Position numbers and translations under genes: made by a program. Source: Pseudoduganella rivuli (lineage in GTDB: Bacteria; Pseudomonadota; Gammaproteobacteria; Burkholderiales; Burkholderiaceae_D). Taken from it: a stretch of DNA of 64,000 bases. Below are positions 23,114 through 34,712 of the stretch, piece after piece (positions within the stretch are counted from its first letter, which is position 1; each line of letters begins with the position of its first letter). Location of the stretch: positions 1 through 64,000 of the forward strand of contig NZ_WKJJ01000031.1 in assembly GCF_009674485.1 (NCBI RefSeq), written 5' to 3'. A model generated the notes under the pieces. It made no database searches, was not told the origin of the DNA, and worked only from the letters and a program-made list of their open reading frames with translations.

Positions 23114-24349
23114 TCAGATGGCGCCTTTGCCCTTCAATTCGCCGATCTGTTCATCGCTGCGTCCCAATACTTCCCGCAACACTTGCTCCGTATGCTGCCC
23201 CAGCAGCGGCGGCGCCGTGCCGCCATCGGCCGGTGTGGCCGACAGCCGCATCGGGCTGCGCACCAGCTTGACGTGGCCTGCGGTCGGGTGCGGCGCTTCC
23301 ACCACCATGCCGCGCGCCTGCACTTGCGGGTTGCGGTAGACGTCGTGCAGATCATTGATCGGGCCGCACGGCACGCCGACCGCTTCCAGTTTATCGATCC
23401 ACCAGTCGCGCGCCTGCCGCAGCACCATGTCCGCCAGGATCGGCACCAGCTCGTCCCGGTTTTCCACCCGCAGGCGGTTGGTGGCGTAGCGTTCGTGCTG
23501 CGCCAGGTCGGGGCGGCCGCCTGCTTCGACGAACTTCTGGTATTGGCCATCGTTGCCGGTGGCGACGATGATGTAGCCGTCGCTGCAGGCAAAGGTCTGG
23601 TACGGCACGATGTTCGGGTGCGCATTGCCCCAGCGCTTGGGCGCCTTGCCGCTGTTGAGGTAATTGCTGCCCTGGTTGGCCAGCATCGCCACCTGCACGT
23701 CGAGCAGCGCCATGTCGATGTACTGGCCTTCGCCGGTGCGGTCGCGGTGGATCAGCGCGGCCTGGATGGCGATGGTGGCGTACATGCCCGTCATCAGGTC
23801 CGTCAGGGCCACGCCGGCTTTTTGCGGGCCGCCGCCCGGCAAGTCGTCGCGCTCGCCCGTGACGGACATCAGGCCGCCCATGCCCTGGATCAGGAAGTCG
23901 TAGCCGGCGCGGTGCGCATACGGGCCATCCTGGCCGAAACCCGTGACGGAACAATAGACCAGGTCCGGTTTCACGGCTTTCAGCGATTCGTAATCGAGGC
24001 CATAGCGCTTCAGCTGGCCGACCTTGTAGTTTTCCAGCACCACGTCCGAGTGCGCGGCCAGTTCGCGGATCAGTTGCTGGCCTTCCGCGCTGGCGATGTC
24101 CACCGTGACGGAGCGCTTGCCCCGGTTGGCGGACAGGTAATACGCCGCTTCCGTGGTGTCCTGGCCCTGGCTGTCTTTTGCATAGGGCGGGCCCCAGGCG
24201 CGCGTGTCGTCGCCTGCGCCGGGGCGTTCGATCTTGATCACGTCGGCGCCCAGGTCCGCCAGGTTTTGCGAACACCATGGTCCCGCCAGCACGCGCGACA
24301 GGTCCAGCACGCGGATATGTCCCAGCGCTTTCGGTGTCATTGCTGTCAT
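23114..24349 (-). CDS. CaiB/BaiF (family III) CoA-transferase
   Basis: Family III enzymes move CoA between carboxylic acids through an aspartyl-CoA intermediate. The 411-residue protein shows the usual start VLDLSRVLAGPWCSQNLADLGADVIKIE, then NRGKRSVTVDI and the region of the catalytic Asp in ALTDLMTGMYATIAIQAALI. The sequence resembles succinyl-CoA:glutarate and similar dicarboxylate CoA-transferases, but the substrate is not certain. No acyl-CoA dehydrogenase is adjacent. Two ATGs lie nine bases apart; the first has GAGG at suitable spacing. Confidence 0.88.
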   Translation of the reverse strand: MTAMTPKALGHIRVLDLSRVLAGPWCSQNLADLGADVIKIERPGAGDDTRAWGPPYAKDSQGQDTTEAAYYLSANRGKRSVTVDIASAEGQQLIRELAAHSDVVLENYKVGQLKRYGLDYESLKAVKPDLVYCSVTGFGQDGPYAHRAGYDFLIQGMGGLMSVTGERDDLPGGGPQKAGVALTDLMTGMYATIAIQAALIHRDRTGEGQYIDMALLDVQVAMLANQGSNYLNSGKAPKRWGNAHPNIVPYQTFACSDGYIIVATGNDGQYQKFVEAGGRPDLAQHERYATNRLRVENRDELVPILADMVLRQARDWWIDKLEAVGVPCGPINDLHDVYRNPQVQARGMVVEAPHPTAGHVKLVRSPMRLSATPADGGTAPPLLGQHTEQVLREVLGRSDEQIGELKGKGAI

Positions 24350-24450
24350 TGCCTTTGCCTCGAAGAGTCGTAGAGACCGCCAGATTAGCCGGTTGTGTTA
24401 AGGTTGGAAATCACGGGTGCGACATGCATTTTCATAAATAAGAGGTAACT

Positions 24451-25209
24451 ATGCCCTGGATATATCCCCGGGTCCTGGCCCATCGCGGCGGCGGCAAGCT
24501 GGCCCCGGAAAACACCATCGCGGCGCTGCGCTGCGGCCTGGCGTACGGCTTCCGCGCCGTGGAATTCGACGTGATGCTGTCGAAGGACGGCGTCGGCGTC
24601 ATCATGCACGACCCGGAGTTCGGCCGCACGGTGGCGGGGCAGGGCAGTGTGGCGCGCACCGCCGCGTCGGACCTGGTGCGCAAGGACGCGGGCAGCTGGT
24701 TCGGCGCGGAATTTACCGGCGAACCGGTGCCCCTGTTCACGGAGTTCGTCGATTATTGCCGTTCGCAGCGCATCTGGATGAATATTGAAATCAAGCCGGC
24801 GCCCGGTTTCGACGACGAGACGGGGCGCTGGGTGGCGCAAAAAACGCGCGCCCGCTTCATCGAGGAAGTGCGTGCGGGCGACCTGGCCGCCGTGCCGCTG
24901 CTGTCGTCGTTTTCCATGGCGGCGCTGGCCGCCGCGCGCGACGCGGCGCCGGACGTGCCGCGCGCCTGCCTGTTCGACACCGTGCCCGCCGACTGGCGCG
25001 AACAGGCGCAGGCGTTGCAGGCGGTGGCGATCCATACCAACCACAAGCACCTGACGCCGGAACTGGCGCGCGACATCCGGCAGGCGGGCTATGGCTTGTT
25101 TTGCTATACCGTCAATGACCCGGAGCGGGCGCGCACCATCCTGGACTGGGGCGTCGATGGTTTTTGCACGGACCGTATCGACCTGATCGGCCCGGGCTTC
25201 GCTGATTGA
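24451..25209 (+). CDS. ugpQ: Glycerophosphodiester phosphodiesterase
   Basis: The enzyme hydrolyses deacylated phospholipids (glycerophosphodiesters) to glycerol-3-phosphate and an alcohol. The 252-residue TIM-barrel protein has the metal and catalytic His motifs (LAHRGGGKLAPENT near residue 10, MHDPEFGRTVAG near residue 53) and the EIKP metal ligand motif (residues 112-115 region). It has no signal peptide, so it is a cytoplasmic UgpQ-type enzyme. AGAGGT precedes the ATG. It converges with the chemoreceptor gene 4 bp downstream. Confidence 0.9.
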   Translation: MPWIYPRVLAHRGGGKLAPENTIAALRCGLAYGFRAVEFDVMLSKDGVGVIMHDPEFGRTVAGQGSVARTAASDLVRKDAGSWFGAEFTGEPVPLFTEFVDYCRSQRIWMNIEIKPAPGFDDETGRWVAQKTRARFIEEVRAGDLAAVPLLSSFSMAALAAARDAAPDVPRACLFDTVPADWREQAQALQAVAIHTNHKHLTPELARDIRQAGYGLFCYTVNDPERARTILDWGVDGFCTDRIDLIGPGFAD

Positions 25210-25213
25210 AACG

Positions 25214-26911
25214 TCAAAAGCGCACGTAATTCGATTCGTCCGGTTCCCAGTTATTGGCGCTGTCCGGCACCGGCGCCAGCTTGCCCCGTTTCGGCTGGTA
25301 GCGCTTGGTGGGGGCGCCTTTGGGCGGTGGCGGACGGTGCGCGGCGCGGGCCGGCTCTTGCTGCGTCACCTTGAAAAAACCCATGGTGCGCTGCAAGTCT
25401 TCCGCCTGTACGCTCATTTCCTCGGCGGTGGCTGCCAGTTGTTCCGATCCCGCCGCGTTTTGCTGGGTGGCCTGGCTCAACTGGTTCAGCGCGGTATTGA
25501 TCTGGCTGACGCCGGTCGACTGTTCGTCGGACGCGGCGGAAATTTCCTGCACCAGTCCCGAGGTTTTCTGGATATTCGGCACCATCTGGCTCAGCAGGTG
25601 GCCGGCCCGTTCCGCCAGTTCCACGCTGCTGCCCGCCACTTCGCCGATTTCCGCCGCCGCCACCTGGCTGCGTTCGGCCAGCTTGCGCACTTCGGCCGCC
25701 ACCACGGCAAAGCCCTTGCCATGTTCACCGGCGCGGGCCGCTTCGATGGCGGCGTTCAGCGCCAGCAAATTGGTTTGATAGGCAATGTCGTCGATGATGA
25801 GGATTTTCCGGGCGATCTGGCGCATCGCGTCCACCGTGCTGGACACGGCGGCGCCGCCCTCGACGGCCTCGCCGGCGGCCTTGCTGGCCATGCCGTCCGT
25901 GACGCGGGCATTTTCCGTGTTTTGCGAAATCGAGGCCGTCATTTGCTCGACCGAGGCGCTGGTTTCTTCCACGCTGGCTGCCTGCTCGGTGGCCGCCTGC
26001 GACAGCGATTGCGCCGTGCTGCTGACTTGTTCGGATGCACTGGCCAGCGCATCGGCGCTGGAATTGACATTCCCGACGACGCCGGCCAGCCGCTCGACCA
26101 TGGATTTCATCGCGTACAGCAGGCTGCCGCGGTCGTCCGGGTGGGTATTGATCTGCACCGTCAAATCGCCGCCCGCCACCCGGGTCACGATCTCGGCCGC
26201 GTAGCGGGGATCGCCGCCCAGCTGGCGCAAGGTGGAAAACATGATGGCCAGCGACAGGCCGGTGACGGCAATGCCGGCCACGGCAAAGACGATGGCCATG
26301 GTGTGCTGCGCGGCATCCATGTCGGTGTGCGCGGCGGTCACCGCATCGGTGGCGATTTTCATGTTGAGGTCGACCACCTTGTCCAGTGCGAGGCTGACTT
26401 TTTCCACGTGGGGGCCCACGTCGGCAACCGCGTGGCGGAACTGTTCCCACGCGGCCTTGTCGGTACTGCCTTCAGGCAGTGCGGCCAGCCGCTCGGCCGC
26501 CGCGACGACGCGCTCGCCCAACGCCTTGCGCGGCTCCCACGCGGACAGGAAATCCTTGTACAGCGCCGCTTCTTCCGGCGTTTGCGGCAGGGGATCGTAG
26601 ATCTTGCGGCCGGCTTCGACTTCCGCGAACCCGGCCCGCATGGCGGAGACTTCGGCGCCGATTTTAGAGGAAGCCTTCGGATCGTCGGCATGGCGGAACA
26701 CCGACACGGCGCCGATGCGGATCGCGCGGTTGCCCAGCTTGATCTTGTTCAGCCCTTGCAGCGACGGCATGCGCACTTCGGCCACTTCGGTAAAGGACGC
26801 TGCCGCGCTGCGCATGCCGAACAGGCCGGCGCCGCCGACCAGCGCGATCCCGGTGATCGCCATGGCCAGCAAGAACAGCAGTTTGGTGCGGATATGAAGG
26901 GTGTTCAGCAT
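25214..26911 (-). CDS. Methyl-accepting chemotaxis protein
   Basis: This 565-residue chemoreceptor has a membrane helix at about 10-32, a periplasmic four-helix-like sensor (about 35-185) and a second helix at about 203-225. A HAMP domain and the signalling domain follow, the latter with the hallmark hairpin [33 protein letters not shown]. The C-terminus ([12 protein letters not shown]) resembles, but does not match, the CheR-binding pentapeptide NWETF. No che genes are adjacent. GGAGAG precedes the ATG. The ligand is unknown. Confidence 0.92.
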   Translation of the reverse strand: MLNTLHIRTKLLFLLAMAITGIALVGGAGLFGMRSAAASFTEVAEVRMPSLQGLNKIKLGNRAIRIGAVSVFRHADDPKASSKIGAEVSAMRAGFAEVEAGRKIYDPLPQTPEEAALYKDFLSAWEPRKALGERVVAAAERLAALPEGSTDKAAWEQFRHAVADVGPHVEKVSLALDKVVDLNMKIATDAVTAAHTDMDAAQHTMAIVFAVAGIAVTGLSLAIMFSTLRQLGGDPRYAAEIVTRVAGGDLTVQINTHPDDRGSLLYAMKSMVERLAGVVGNVNSSADALASASEQVSSTAQSLSQAATEQAASVEETSASVEQMTASISQNTENARVTDGMASKAAGEAVEGGAAVSSTVDAMRQIARKILIIDDIAYQTNLLALNAAIEAARAGEHGKGFAVVAAEVRKLAERSQVAAAEIGEVAGSSVELAERAGHLLSQMVPNIQKTSGLVQEISAASDEQSTGVSQINTALNQLSQATQQNAAGSEQLAATAEEMSVQAEDLQRTMGFFKVTQQEPARAAHRPPPPKGAPTKRYQPKRGKLAPVPDSANNWEPDESNYVRF

Positions 26912-26992
26912 GACGCTCTCCAGGTCAATACTGCGGCGGGTGGGGTTTCAGTATAGGGAAGCTTGGCGCGGTGCGGCGCAACGTCTTGTAAT

Positions 26993-27008
26993 TGTTGCAT
27001 CATCGCAA
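26993..27008. promoter_or_regulatory. GTTGC-N6-GCAAC dyad upstream of alaS
   Basis: A small perfect dyad in the 218-bp gap between the chemoreceptor and alaS starts, about 80 bp before the alaS -10 box. It may be an operator for either divergent gene. Confidence 0.3.
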
Positions 27009-27085
27009 CGATGGGCAGTGGCGCCATATATGGAATCAGCACCGGGCCTGTGCCGCCGGCCCTGATTTGCGGCAGGCATATACCG

Positions 27086-27091
27086 TATAAT
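27086..27091 (+). promoter_or_regulatory. Perfect -10 box upstream of alaS
   Basis: TATAAT lies 39 bp before the alaS ATG. The best -35-like sequence, TGATTT at 17-bp spacing, is weak. Confidence 0.45.
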
Positions 27092-27129
27092 CAACCCTTT
27101 GCACCAGCAGCCAACTTACCGATTACGAC

Positions 27130-29739
<2,610 letters not shown>

Positions 29740-29755
29740 GTTGTAAAGCTAGCAA

Positions 29756-29789
29756 ACATGCGGTTTGTGCAGGTGCACAAGCCGCATGT
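29756..29789 (+). terminator. Long stem-loop downstream of alaS
   Basis: Two 16-nt arms, ACATGCGGTTTGTGCA and TGCACAAGCCGCATGT, pair perfectly apart from one G-U, around a 2-nt centre. It lies 16 bp after the alaS stop. No U-run follows, so it is either a Rho-assisted or RNA-protecting 3' structure or a dyad protein site. Confidence 0.5.
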
Positions 29790-29907
29790 CAAGGTCTCGC
29801 TCGTTGTGTGCTTGCAACGCACTAGCAACTATTTTGGTGCACCGCGTCAAAAATGGTGAATTGGAGTAGACTGTGATTTATCAGCACAACTTCTGAGCGG
29901 GATAGTG

Positions 29908-30165
29908 ATGAGTGACACTCTGGTTGATACCGAAATCATGGAATTTCAAAAAGAACTCGATGCACGCGGGCTGAATTGCCCGCTGCCGATTCTGAAAGCA
30001 AAAAAGGCGCTGGCTGAGCTGCAAAGTGGCGAAATTTTGCGCATTATGGCTACCGATCCCGGCTCGGTGCGCGATTTCCAGGCCTTTGCCAAGCAGACCG
30101 GCAACACGCTGTTGTCGCATGCGCAGTACGGCATGGAATTCGTCTTCCTCATGCAGCGCAAATAA
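29908..30165 (+). CDS. TusA-family sulfurtransferase
   Basis: An 85-residue protein of the TusA/SirA/YedF family, carriers that pass persulfide sulfur, for example to tRNA thiolation. The signature LDARGLNCPLPILKAKKAL contains the active Cys in the NCPLP motif, and the C-terminal half (GEILRIMATDPGSVRDFQAF) is normal. It carries a longer N-terminus than E. coli TusA. ATG 29908 was taken; a GTG directly before it would add one residue. It stands between alaS and etfB in the same direction. Confidence 0.88.
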   Translation: MSDTLVDTEIMEFQKELDARGLNCPLPILKAKKALAELQSGEILRIMATDPGSVRDFQAFAKQTGNTLLSHAQYGMEFVFLMQRK

Positions 30166-30299
30166 CCGCAGGATCACTTGATTCAATATCCCCGCCCGGG
30201 CCGCCCAGCGGTGGCCTACCACCCGCAGTAACTCCGCAGAAATCCAGTGACGAAATGATGCGTAAAATTTTTTTAGATGGATTACACTAACAAAAAAAC

Positions 30300-30311
30300 G
30301 CACGATCGTGC
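30300..30311. promoter_or_regulatory. Perfect 12-bp palindrome upstream of etfB
   Basis: GCACGATCGTGC is a perfect palindrome 30 bp upstream of the etfB -10 box. This is a typical place for a TetR- or similar-type regulator site, but no regulator can be named. Confidence 0.4.
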
Positions 30312-30341
30312 TTAAATTCTGCTTGCCGCTGGAATATCTTT

Positions 30342-30347
30342 TATAAT
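30342..30347 (+). promoter_or_regulatory. -10 box of etfBA operon
   Basis: TATAAT 55 bp before the etfB start codon. No strong -35 is found at 16-18 bp, which suits an activated promoter. Confidence 0.45.
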
Positions 30348-30402
30348 CTAGCCCACATTTTAGTCAGTAATATCTTTATTAAATTTTCCCAAAGGCACAG
30401 CT

Positions 30403-31152
30403 ATGAAAGTCTTGGTACCCGTCAAACGCGTGGTCGACTATAACGTCAAGGTACGCGTCAAGTCCGACGGCACTGGCGTCGATATCGCCAACGTGAAAAT
30501 GTCGATGAACCCGTTCGATGAGATCGCTTTGGAAGAGGCGACCCGTCTGAAAGAAGCGGGCAAAGTGACCGAAGTGGTGGCCGTATCGGCCGGCGTAGCC
30601 CAGTGCCAGGAAACCCTGCGCACCGGTATGGCGATTGGCGCCGACCGTGGCATCCTGGTGGAAACCACCACCGAGCTGGAGCCGCTGGCTGTGGCCAAGC
30701 TGCTGAAAGCGCTGGCTGACAAAGAGCAGCCGCAACTGATTATCTTGGGCAAACAAGCCATTGACGACGATTCCAACCAGACCGGCCAGATGCTGGCTGC
30801 GCTGCTGGGCTGGCCACAAGCCACCTTCGCATCGAAAGTGGTGCTGGAAGACGGCAAGGCTGTCGTGACCCGTGAAGTGGACGGCGGCCTGGAAACCCTG
30901 TCGCTGACCCTGCCAGCGATCATCACCACCGACCTGCGCCTGAACGAGCCGCGTTATGTGACCTTGCCGAACATCATGAAGGCCAAGAAAAAACCGCTGG
31001 AAACCGTCAAGCCGGAAGACCTGGGCGTCGACGTGACCCCGCGCCTGAAAACCCTGAAAGTGGCCGAGCCTGCCAAGCGCTCCGCTGGCATCAAAGTGCC
31101 GGACGTGGCGACGCTGGTTGCCAAGCTGCGCACCGAAGCCAAGGTCATCTAA
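30403..31152 (+). CDS. etfB: Electron transfer flavoprotein beta subunit
   Basis: EtfB with EtfA forms the FAD/AMP heterodimer that takes electrons from acyl-CoA dehydrogenases and passes them to ETF-quinone oxidoreductase. The 249-residue protein starts [20 protein letters not shown] and has the family motifs [31 protein letters not shown] and a C-terminal region with AGIKV. Standard length. etfA follows after 33 bp. Confidence 0.96.
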   Translation: MKVLVPVKRVVDYNVKVRVKSDGTGVDIANVKMSMNPFDEIALEEATRLKEAGKVTEVVAVSAGVAQCQETLRTGMAIGADRGILVETTTELEPLAVAKLLKALADKEQPQLIILGKQAIDDDSNQTGQMLAALLGWPQATFASKVVLEDGKAVVTREVDGGLETLSLTLPAIITTDLRLNEPRYVTLPNIMKAKKKPLETVKPEDLGVDVTPRLKTLKVAEPAKRSAGIKVPDVATLVAKLRTEAKVI

Positions 31153-31185
31153 GACCGCTCGTTCATACTCTTCAAGGAATTCATC

Positions 31186-32118
31186 ATGGTCGCATTAGTT
31201 ATCGCAGAACACGACAACGCCAGCCTGAAGGCTAGCACCCACCACACCGTTACCGCGGCTGCCCAGTGCGGCGGCGACGTTCACGTGCTGGTCGCAGGCA
31301 GCAATGCCGGCGCCGCCGTGGAAGCGGCCAAGCAAATCGCCGGCGTGACCAAAGTGCTGGTCGCCGAAGGCGCGCACTTCGCGGACGGCCTGGCGGAAAA
31401 CGTCGCCGAGCAGGTGCTGGCCGTTGCCGGTTCGTACTCGCACATCCTGGCCCCGGCCACCGCGTACGGCAAGAACATCCTGCCACGCGTTGCCGCCAAG
31501 CTGGACGTGGCGCAAATTTCGGAAATCACCAAAGTCGACAGCCCGGACACGTTCGAGCGTCCGATCTACGCCGGCAACGCGATCGCCACCGTGCAATCGT
31601 CGGACAAGGTCAAAGTCATCACCGTGCGTACCACCGGTTTTGACGCCGCTGCCGCCACCGGTGGCGCCGCTGCTGTCGAGAGCCTGTCGGCTGTCGCCGA
31701 CTCCGGCAAGTCCGCATTCGTTGGCCGTGAACTGGCCAAGTCGGACCGTCCGGAACTGACCGCCGCCAAGATCATCGTTTCCGGTGGCCGCGGCATGGGT
31801 TCGGGCGACGCGTTCAAGATCCTGGAACCGCTGGCGGACAAGCTGAACGCCGCCATGGGCGCATCGCGCGCCGCAGTCGACGCCGGCTTCGTGCCGAACG
31901 ACTGGCAGGTTGGCCAGACCGGCAAGATCGTCGCGCCACAGCTGTACATCGCCGTGGGTATTTCGGGCGCGATCCAGCACTTGGCTGGTATGAAAGATTC
32001 GAAAACCATCGTGGCCATCAACAAGGATCCGGAAGCGCCGATCTTCTCCGTTGCCGACTATGGCATCGTGGGCGATCTGTTCGAAGTGGTTCCTGAGCTG
32101 GTCAAAGAACTGGGCTGA
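31186..32118 (+). CDS. etfA: Electron transfer flavoprotein alpha subunit
   Basis: The FAD-binding subunit of ETF, 310 residues. The C-terminal FAD signature is present: [44 protein letters not shown] and [38 protein letters not shown] precedes the ATG. The gene is part of an etfB-etfA unit that ends in a terminator before the acyl-CoA dehydrogenase. Confidence 0.97.
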   Translation: MVALVIAEHDNASLKASTHHTVTAAAQCGGDVHVLVAGSNAGAAVEAAKQIAGVTKVLVAEGAHFADGLAENVAEQVLAVAGSYSHILAPATAYGKNILPRVAAKLDVAQISEITKVDSPDTFERPIYAGNAIATVQSSDKVKVITVRTTGFDAAAATGGAAAVESLSAVADSGKSAFVGRELAKSDRPELTAAKIIVSGGRGMGSGDAFKILEPLADKLNAAMGASRAAVDAGFVPNDWQVGQTGKIVAPQLYIAVGISGAIQHLAGMKDSKTIVAINKDPEAPIFSVADYGIVGDLFEVVPELVKELG

Positions 32119-32137
32119 TCGCTGAAGAGATCAACCG

Positions 32138-32174
32138 AGCCACGCGGGCAGTAATCAGCCGCGTGGCTTTTTTT
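32138..32174 (+). terminator. Rho-independent terminator after etfA
   Basis: AGCCACGCGG and CCGCGTGGCT pair over an 11-nt loop and are followed by seven T. It lies 20 bp after the etfA stop. Confidence 0.85.
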
Positions 32175-32218
32175 CCGCCCTAGAATAAATTAGACATCAC
32201 ACGTCCTTGGAGAAAGAC

Positions 32219-34009
32219 ATGGCCTATCAAGCCCCTATGAAAGACATGCTGTTCGTGATGAACGAACTGGCCAACCTGGAAGGCGTGAGCCAATTGCCGG
32301 GCTGCGAAGACGCGACGCCGGAGACGGCTGAAGCCGTGCTGGAAGAAAACGCGAAATTCGTCACCGGCATGGTCGCCCCGCTGAACCACGCTGCCGACAA
32401 GGAGCCCAGCTTCTGGAAAGACGGCACGGTCACCACCTCCAAGGGCTTCAAGGAAGCATTCAAGCAATTCGCGGAAGGCGGCTGGCAAGGCTTGCAGCAC
32501 CCGACGGATTTCGGCGGCCAGGGCTTGCCGAAACTGGTGGGCACGCCATGCGTGGAAATGCTGCACGGCGCCAACCTGTCGTTCGCACTGGTCGGCCTGC
32601 TGTCCGACGGCGCCATCGAAGCGCTGCTGACGGCCGGCAGCGATGAACAGAAAGCCACTTACCTGGAACCGCTGGTGACCGGCAAATGGACCGGCACCAT
32701 GAACCTGACGGAGCCGCAAGCCGGTTCCGACCTGGCCGCCGTGCGTTCGCGCGCCGTGCCGCAGGGTGATGGCACCTACAAAGTGTTCGGCACCAAGATC
32801 TTCATCACCTACGGTGAGCACGACATGGCGGAAAACATCGTGCACCTGGTGCTGGCCCGCACGCCGGACGCACCGGAAGGCGTGAAGGGGATTTCGCTGT
32901 TCATCGTGCCGAAGTTCATGGTCAACGCGGATGGTACGCCAGGCGCGCGCAATGATGTGCAGTGCGTATCGATCGAACACAAGCTGGGCATCAAGGCCAG
33001 CCCGACCTGCGTGCTGCAATTCGGCGACAACGGCGGCGCCATCGGCACCCTGGTGGGCGAAGAAAACCGCGGCCTGGAATACATGTTCATCATGATGAAC
33101 GCGGCCCGCTTCGGCGTGGGCATGCAGGGTATCGGCCTGTCGGAAAACGCGTACCAGCAGGCGGTGACGTTTGCCAAGGACCGTGTACAGTCGCGCGACG
33201 TGGCGGGTTCGGCCGGCCCGGTCGCCATCATCAACCACCCCGACGTGCGCCGCCTGCTGATGAACATGCGTTCGCAGACGGAAGCTGCCCGTGCGCTGGC
33301 TTACGTGGGCGCATCGCTGTACGACGCCGCGCACCATGCCGCCGACGCGGGTGTGCGCGCGGAAAACCAGGCCGTGTATGAATACCTGGTGCCGGTCATC
33401 AAGGGCTGGTCGACGGAAATGTCGCAAGACGTGACCCGTGACGGTGTGCAGGTGCACGGCGGCATGGGCTTCATCGAGGAAACCGGCGCGGCGCAGCACT
33501 TCCGCGACGCGAAGATCCTGACCATCTACGAAGGCACGACGGCAATCCAGGCCAACGACCTGGTGGGCCGCAAGACCGTGCGCGATGGCGGTAAAGTCGC
33601 CAAGGGCCTGATCGCGCAAGTGCGCGCGACGGCGGCGCAACTGGCCGAAGTGCAGGGCGATGCGTTTGCCGCGATCGCCAAGCAACTGGTGCAGGGCGCG
33701 GCCGACCTGGAAGCGGTGGTGGAATACGTGGTTGCCAACACCAAGTCCAATCCGCGCGCCGTGTTTGCCGGCAGCGTGCCGTACCTGAAGCTGGCCGGCT
33801 TGGTGCTGGGCGGCTGGCAGATGGGCCGCGCCGCGCTGGTGTCGCAACAGAAACTGTCCGCCGGCGATGGCGACAAGGCTTTCTACGAAGCGAAAATCGT
33901 CACGGCCCGCTTCTTCGCGGACCACTTCGTCAGCCAGTCGTCGGGCATCCGCTTGTCGATCGTCGAAGGCAGCGCCGGCACGCTGGCGCTGGACGTCGAC
34001 CTGTTCTAA
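32219..34009 (+). CDS. Acyl-CoA dehydrogenase (long form with C-terminal extension)
   Basis: A 596-residue flavoenzyme that oxidises acyl-CoA thioesters to enoyl-CoA and hands electrons to ETF. It has the FAD-binding signatures MNLTEPQAGSDLAAVRSRA and ITYGEHDMAENIVHLVLART, a helical C-terminal domain (VHGGMGFIEETGAAQHFRDAKILTIYEGTTAIQANDL) and the extra C-terminal domain seen in about 600-residue members such as DmdC-like enzymes. Substrate chain length cannot be told. ATG 32219 has GGAG 6 nt upstream. Its place behind etfBA supports the electron-transfer pairing. Confidence 0.92.
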   Translation: MAYQAPMKDMLFVMNELANLEGVSQLPGCEDATPETAEAVLEENAKFVTGMVAPLNHAADKEPSFWKDGTVTTSKGFKEAFKQFAEGGWQGLQHPTDFGGQGLPKLVGTPCVEMLHGANLSFALVGLLSDGAIEALLTAGSDEQKATYLEPLVTGKWTGTMNLTEPQAGSDLAAVRSRAVPQGDGTYKVFGTKIFITYGEHDMAENIVHLVLARTPDAPEGVKGISLFIVPKFMVNADGTPGARNDVQCVSIEHKLGIKASPTCVLQFGDNGGAIGTLVGEENRGLEYMFIMMNAARFGVGMQGIGLSENAYQQAVTFAKDRVQSRDVAGSAGPVAIINHPDVRRLLMNMRSQTEAARALAYVGASLYDAAHHAADAGVRAENQAVYEYLVPVIKGWSTEMSQDVTRDGVQVHGGMGFIEETGAAQHFRDAKILTIYEGTTAIQANDLVGRKTVRDGGKVAKGLIAQVRATAAQLAEVQGDAFAAIAKQLVQGAADLEAVVEYVVANTKSNPRAVFAGSVPYLKLAGLVLGGWQMGRAALVSQQKLSAGDGDKAFYEAKIVTARFFADHFVSQSSGIRLSIVEGSAGTLALDVDLF

Positions 34010-34026
34010 GCACCGCCATGGCGTAA

Positions 34027-34056
34027 CGCGAAGGCGGCCTGCGGGCCGCTTTCGCG
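34027..34056 (+). terminator. Terminator-like hairpin after acyl-CoA dehydrogenase gene
   Basis: CGCGAAGGCGGCC and GGCCGCTTTCGCG pair almost fully around a short loop, 17 bp after the stop codon. There is no T-run, so termination is likely but not certain. Confidence 0.5.
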
Positions 34057-34091
34057 GGATACAATGGGGGTTCTGCTGAAAGGATGCCGCC

Positions 34092-34712
34092 ATGGATTAC
34101 GCCACGCTTGCCTTGTTCATTCCTGCCTGCTTTGCGCTGAATATGGCGCCGGGGCCCAATAACCTGCTGTCGATCAGCAATGCCACGCGTTATGGCTTTC
34201 AGCGCGCCTGCCTGGCGGGAACCGGGCGGTTGCTGGCATTTGCCGGGATGATTGCGCTGGCGTCAGCGGGCTTGGCCGTGGTGCTGCATACGTCCGAGCT
34301 GCTGTTTTATGCGATCAAGACCCTGGGCGCGGCGTACCTGCTGTACCTGGCATACCAGCTGTGGCGCGCGGCGCCGGGTGGCAATGACGAGGTGGCCGCG
34401 CCGCCCGTGCCGCTGTGGCAACTGGCGCGCCAGGAATTCCTGGTCGCTGCGGGCAACCCGAAAGCCATCCTGATCTTCACGGCGTTCCTGCCGCAATTCG
34501 TCGACCCCGCGCAACCGATGACGCTGCAATTCACGGTGCTGGGCGCCCTGTTCCTGGCGCTGGAAATGGCGGCCATCGCCATCTATGCGTGGATGGGCAC
34601 CCGGCTGAAGCGCTGGTTTGCGCAACCGCGCGGCAAGCGCATCTTCAATCGCGCCTGCGCCGGGCTGCTGGCATCGGCCGGCATCGGCCTGATGCTGTCG
34701 CGCCGCGTTTAG
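34092..34712 (+). CDS. LysE-family amino acid exporter
   Basis: The 206-residue inner-membrane protein has about five to six hydrophobic segments and the RhtB/LysE motif MAPGPNNLLSISNATRYGFQ near residue 18, followed by GNPKAILIFTAFLPQF. It probably exports a neutral amino acid or homoserine-like compound. The last 4 bp overlap the end of the convergent proline dehydrogenase gene. Confidence 0.9.
   Translation: MDYATLALFIPACFALNMAPGPNNLLSISNATRYGFQRACLAGTGRLLAFAGMIALASAGLAVVLHTSELLFYAIKTLGAAYLLYLAYQLWRAAPGGNDEVAAPPVPLWQLARQEFLVAAGNPKAILIFTAFLPQFVDPAQPMTLQFTVLGALFLALEMAAIAIYAWMGTRLKRWFAQPRGKRIFNRACAGLLASAGIGLMLSRRV

Noticed and set aside
25214-25260. CheR-binding pentapeptide at the chemoreceptor C-terminus
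   Set aside because: The end reads [12 protein letters not shown] and does not match the xWxxF motif position at the terminus. The similarity is only in NWE.
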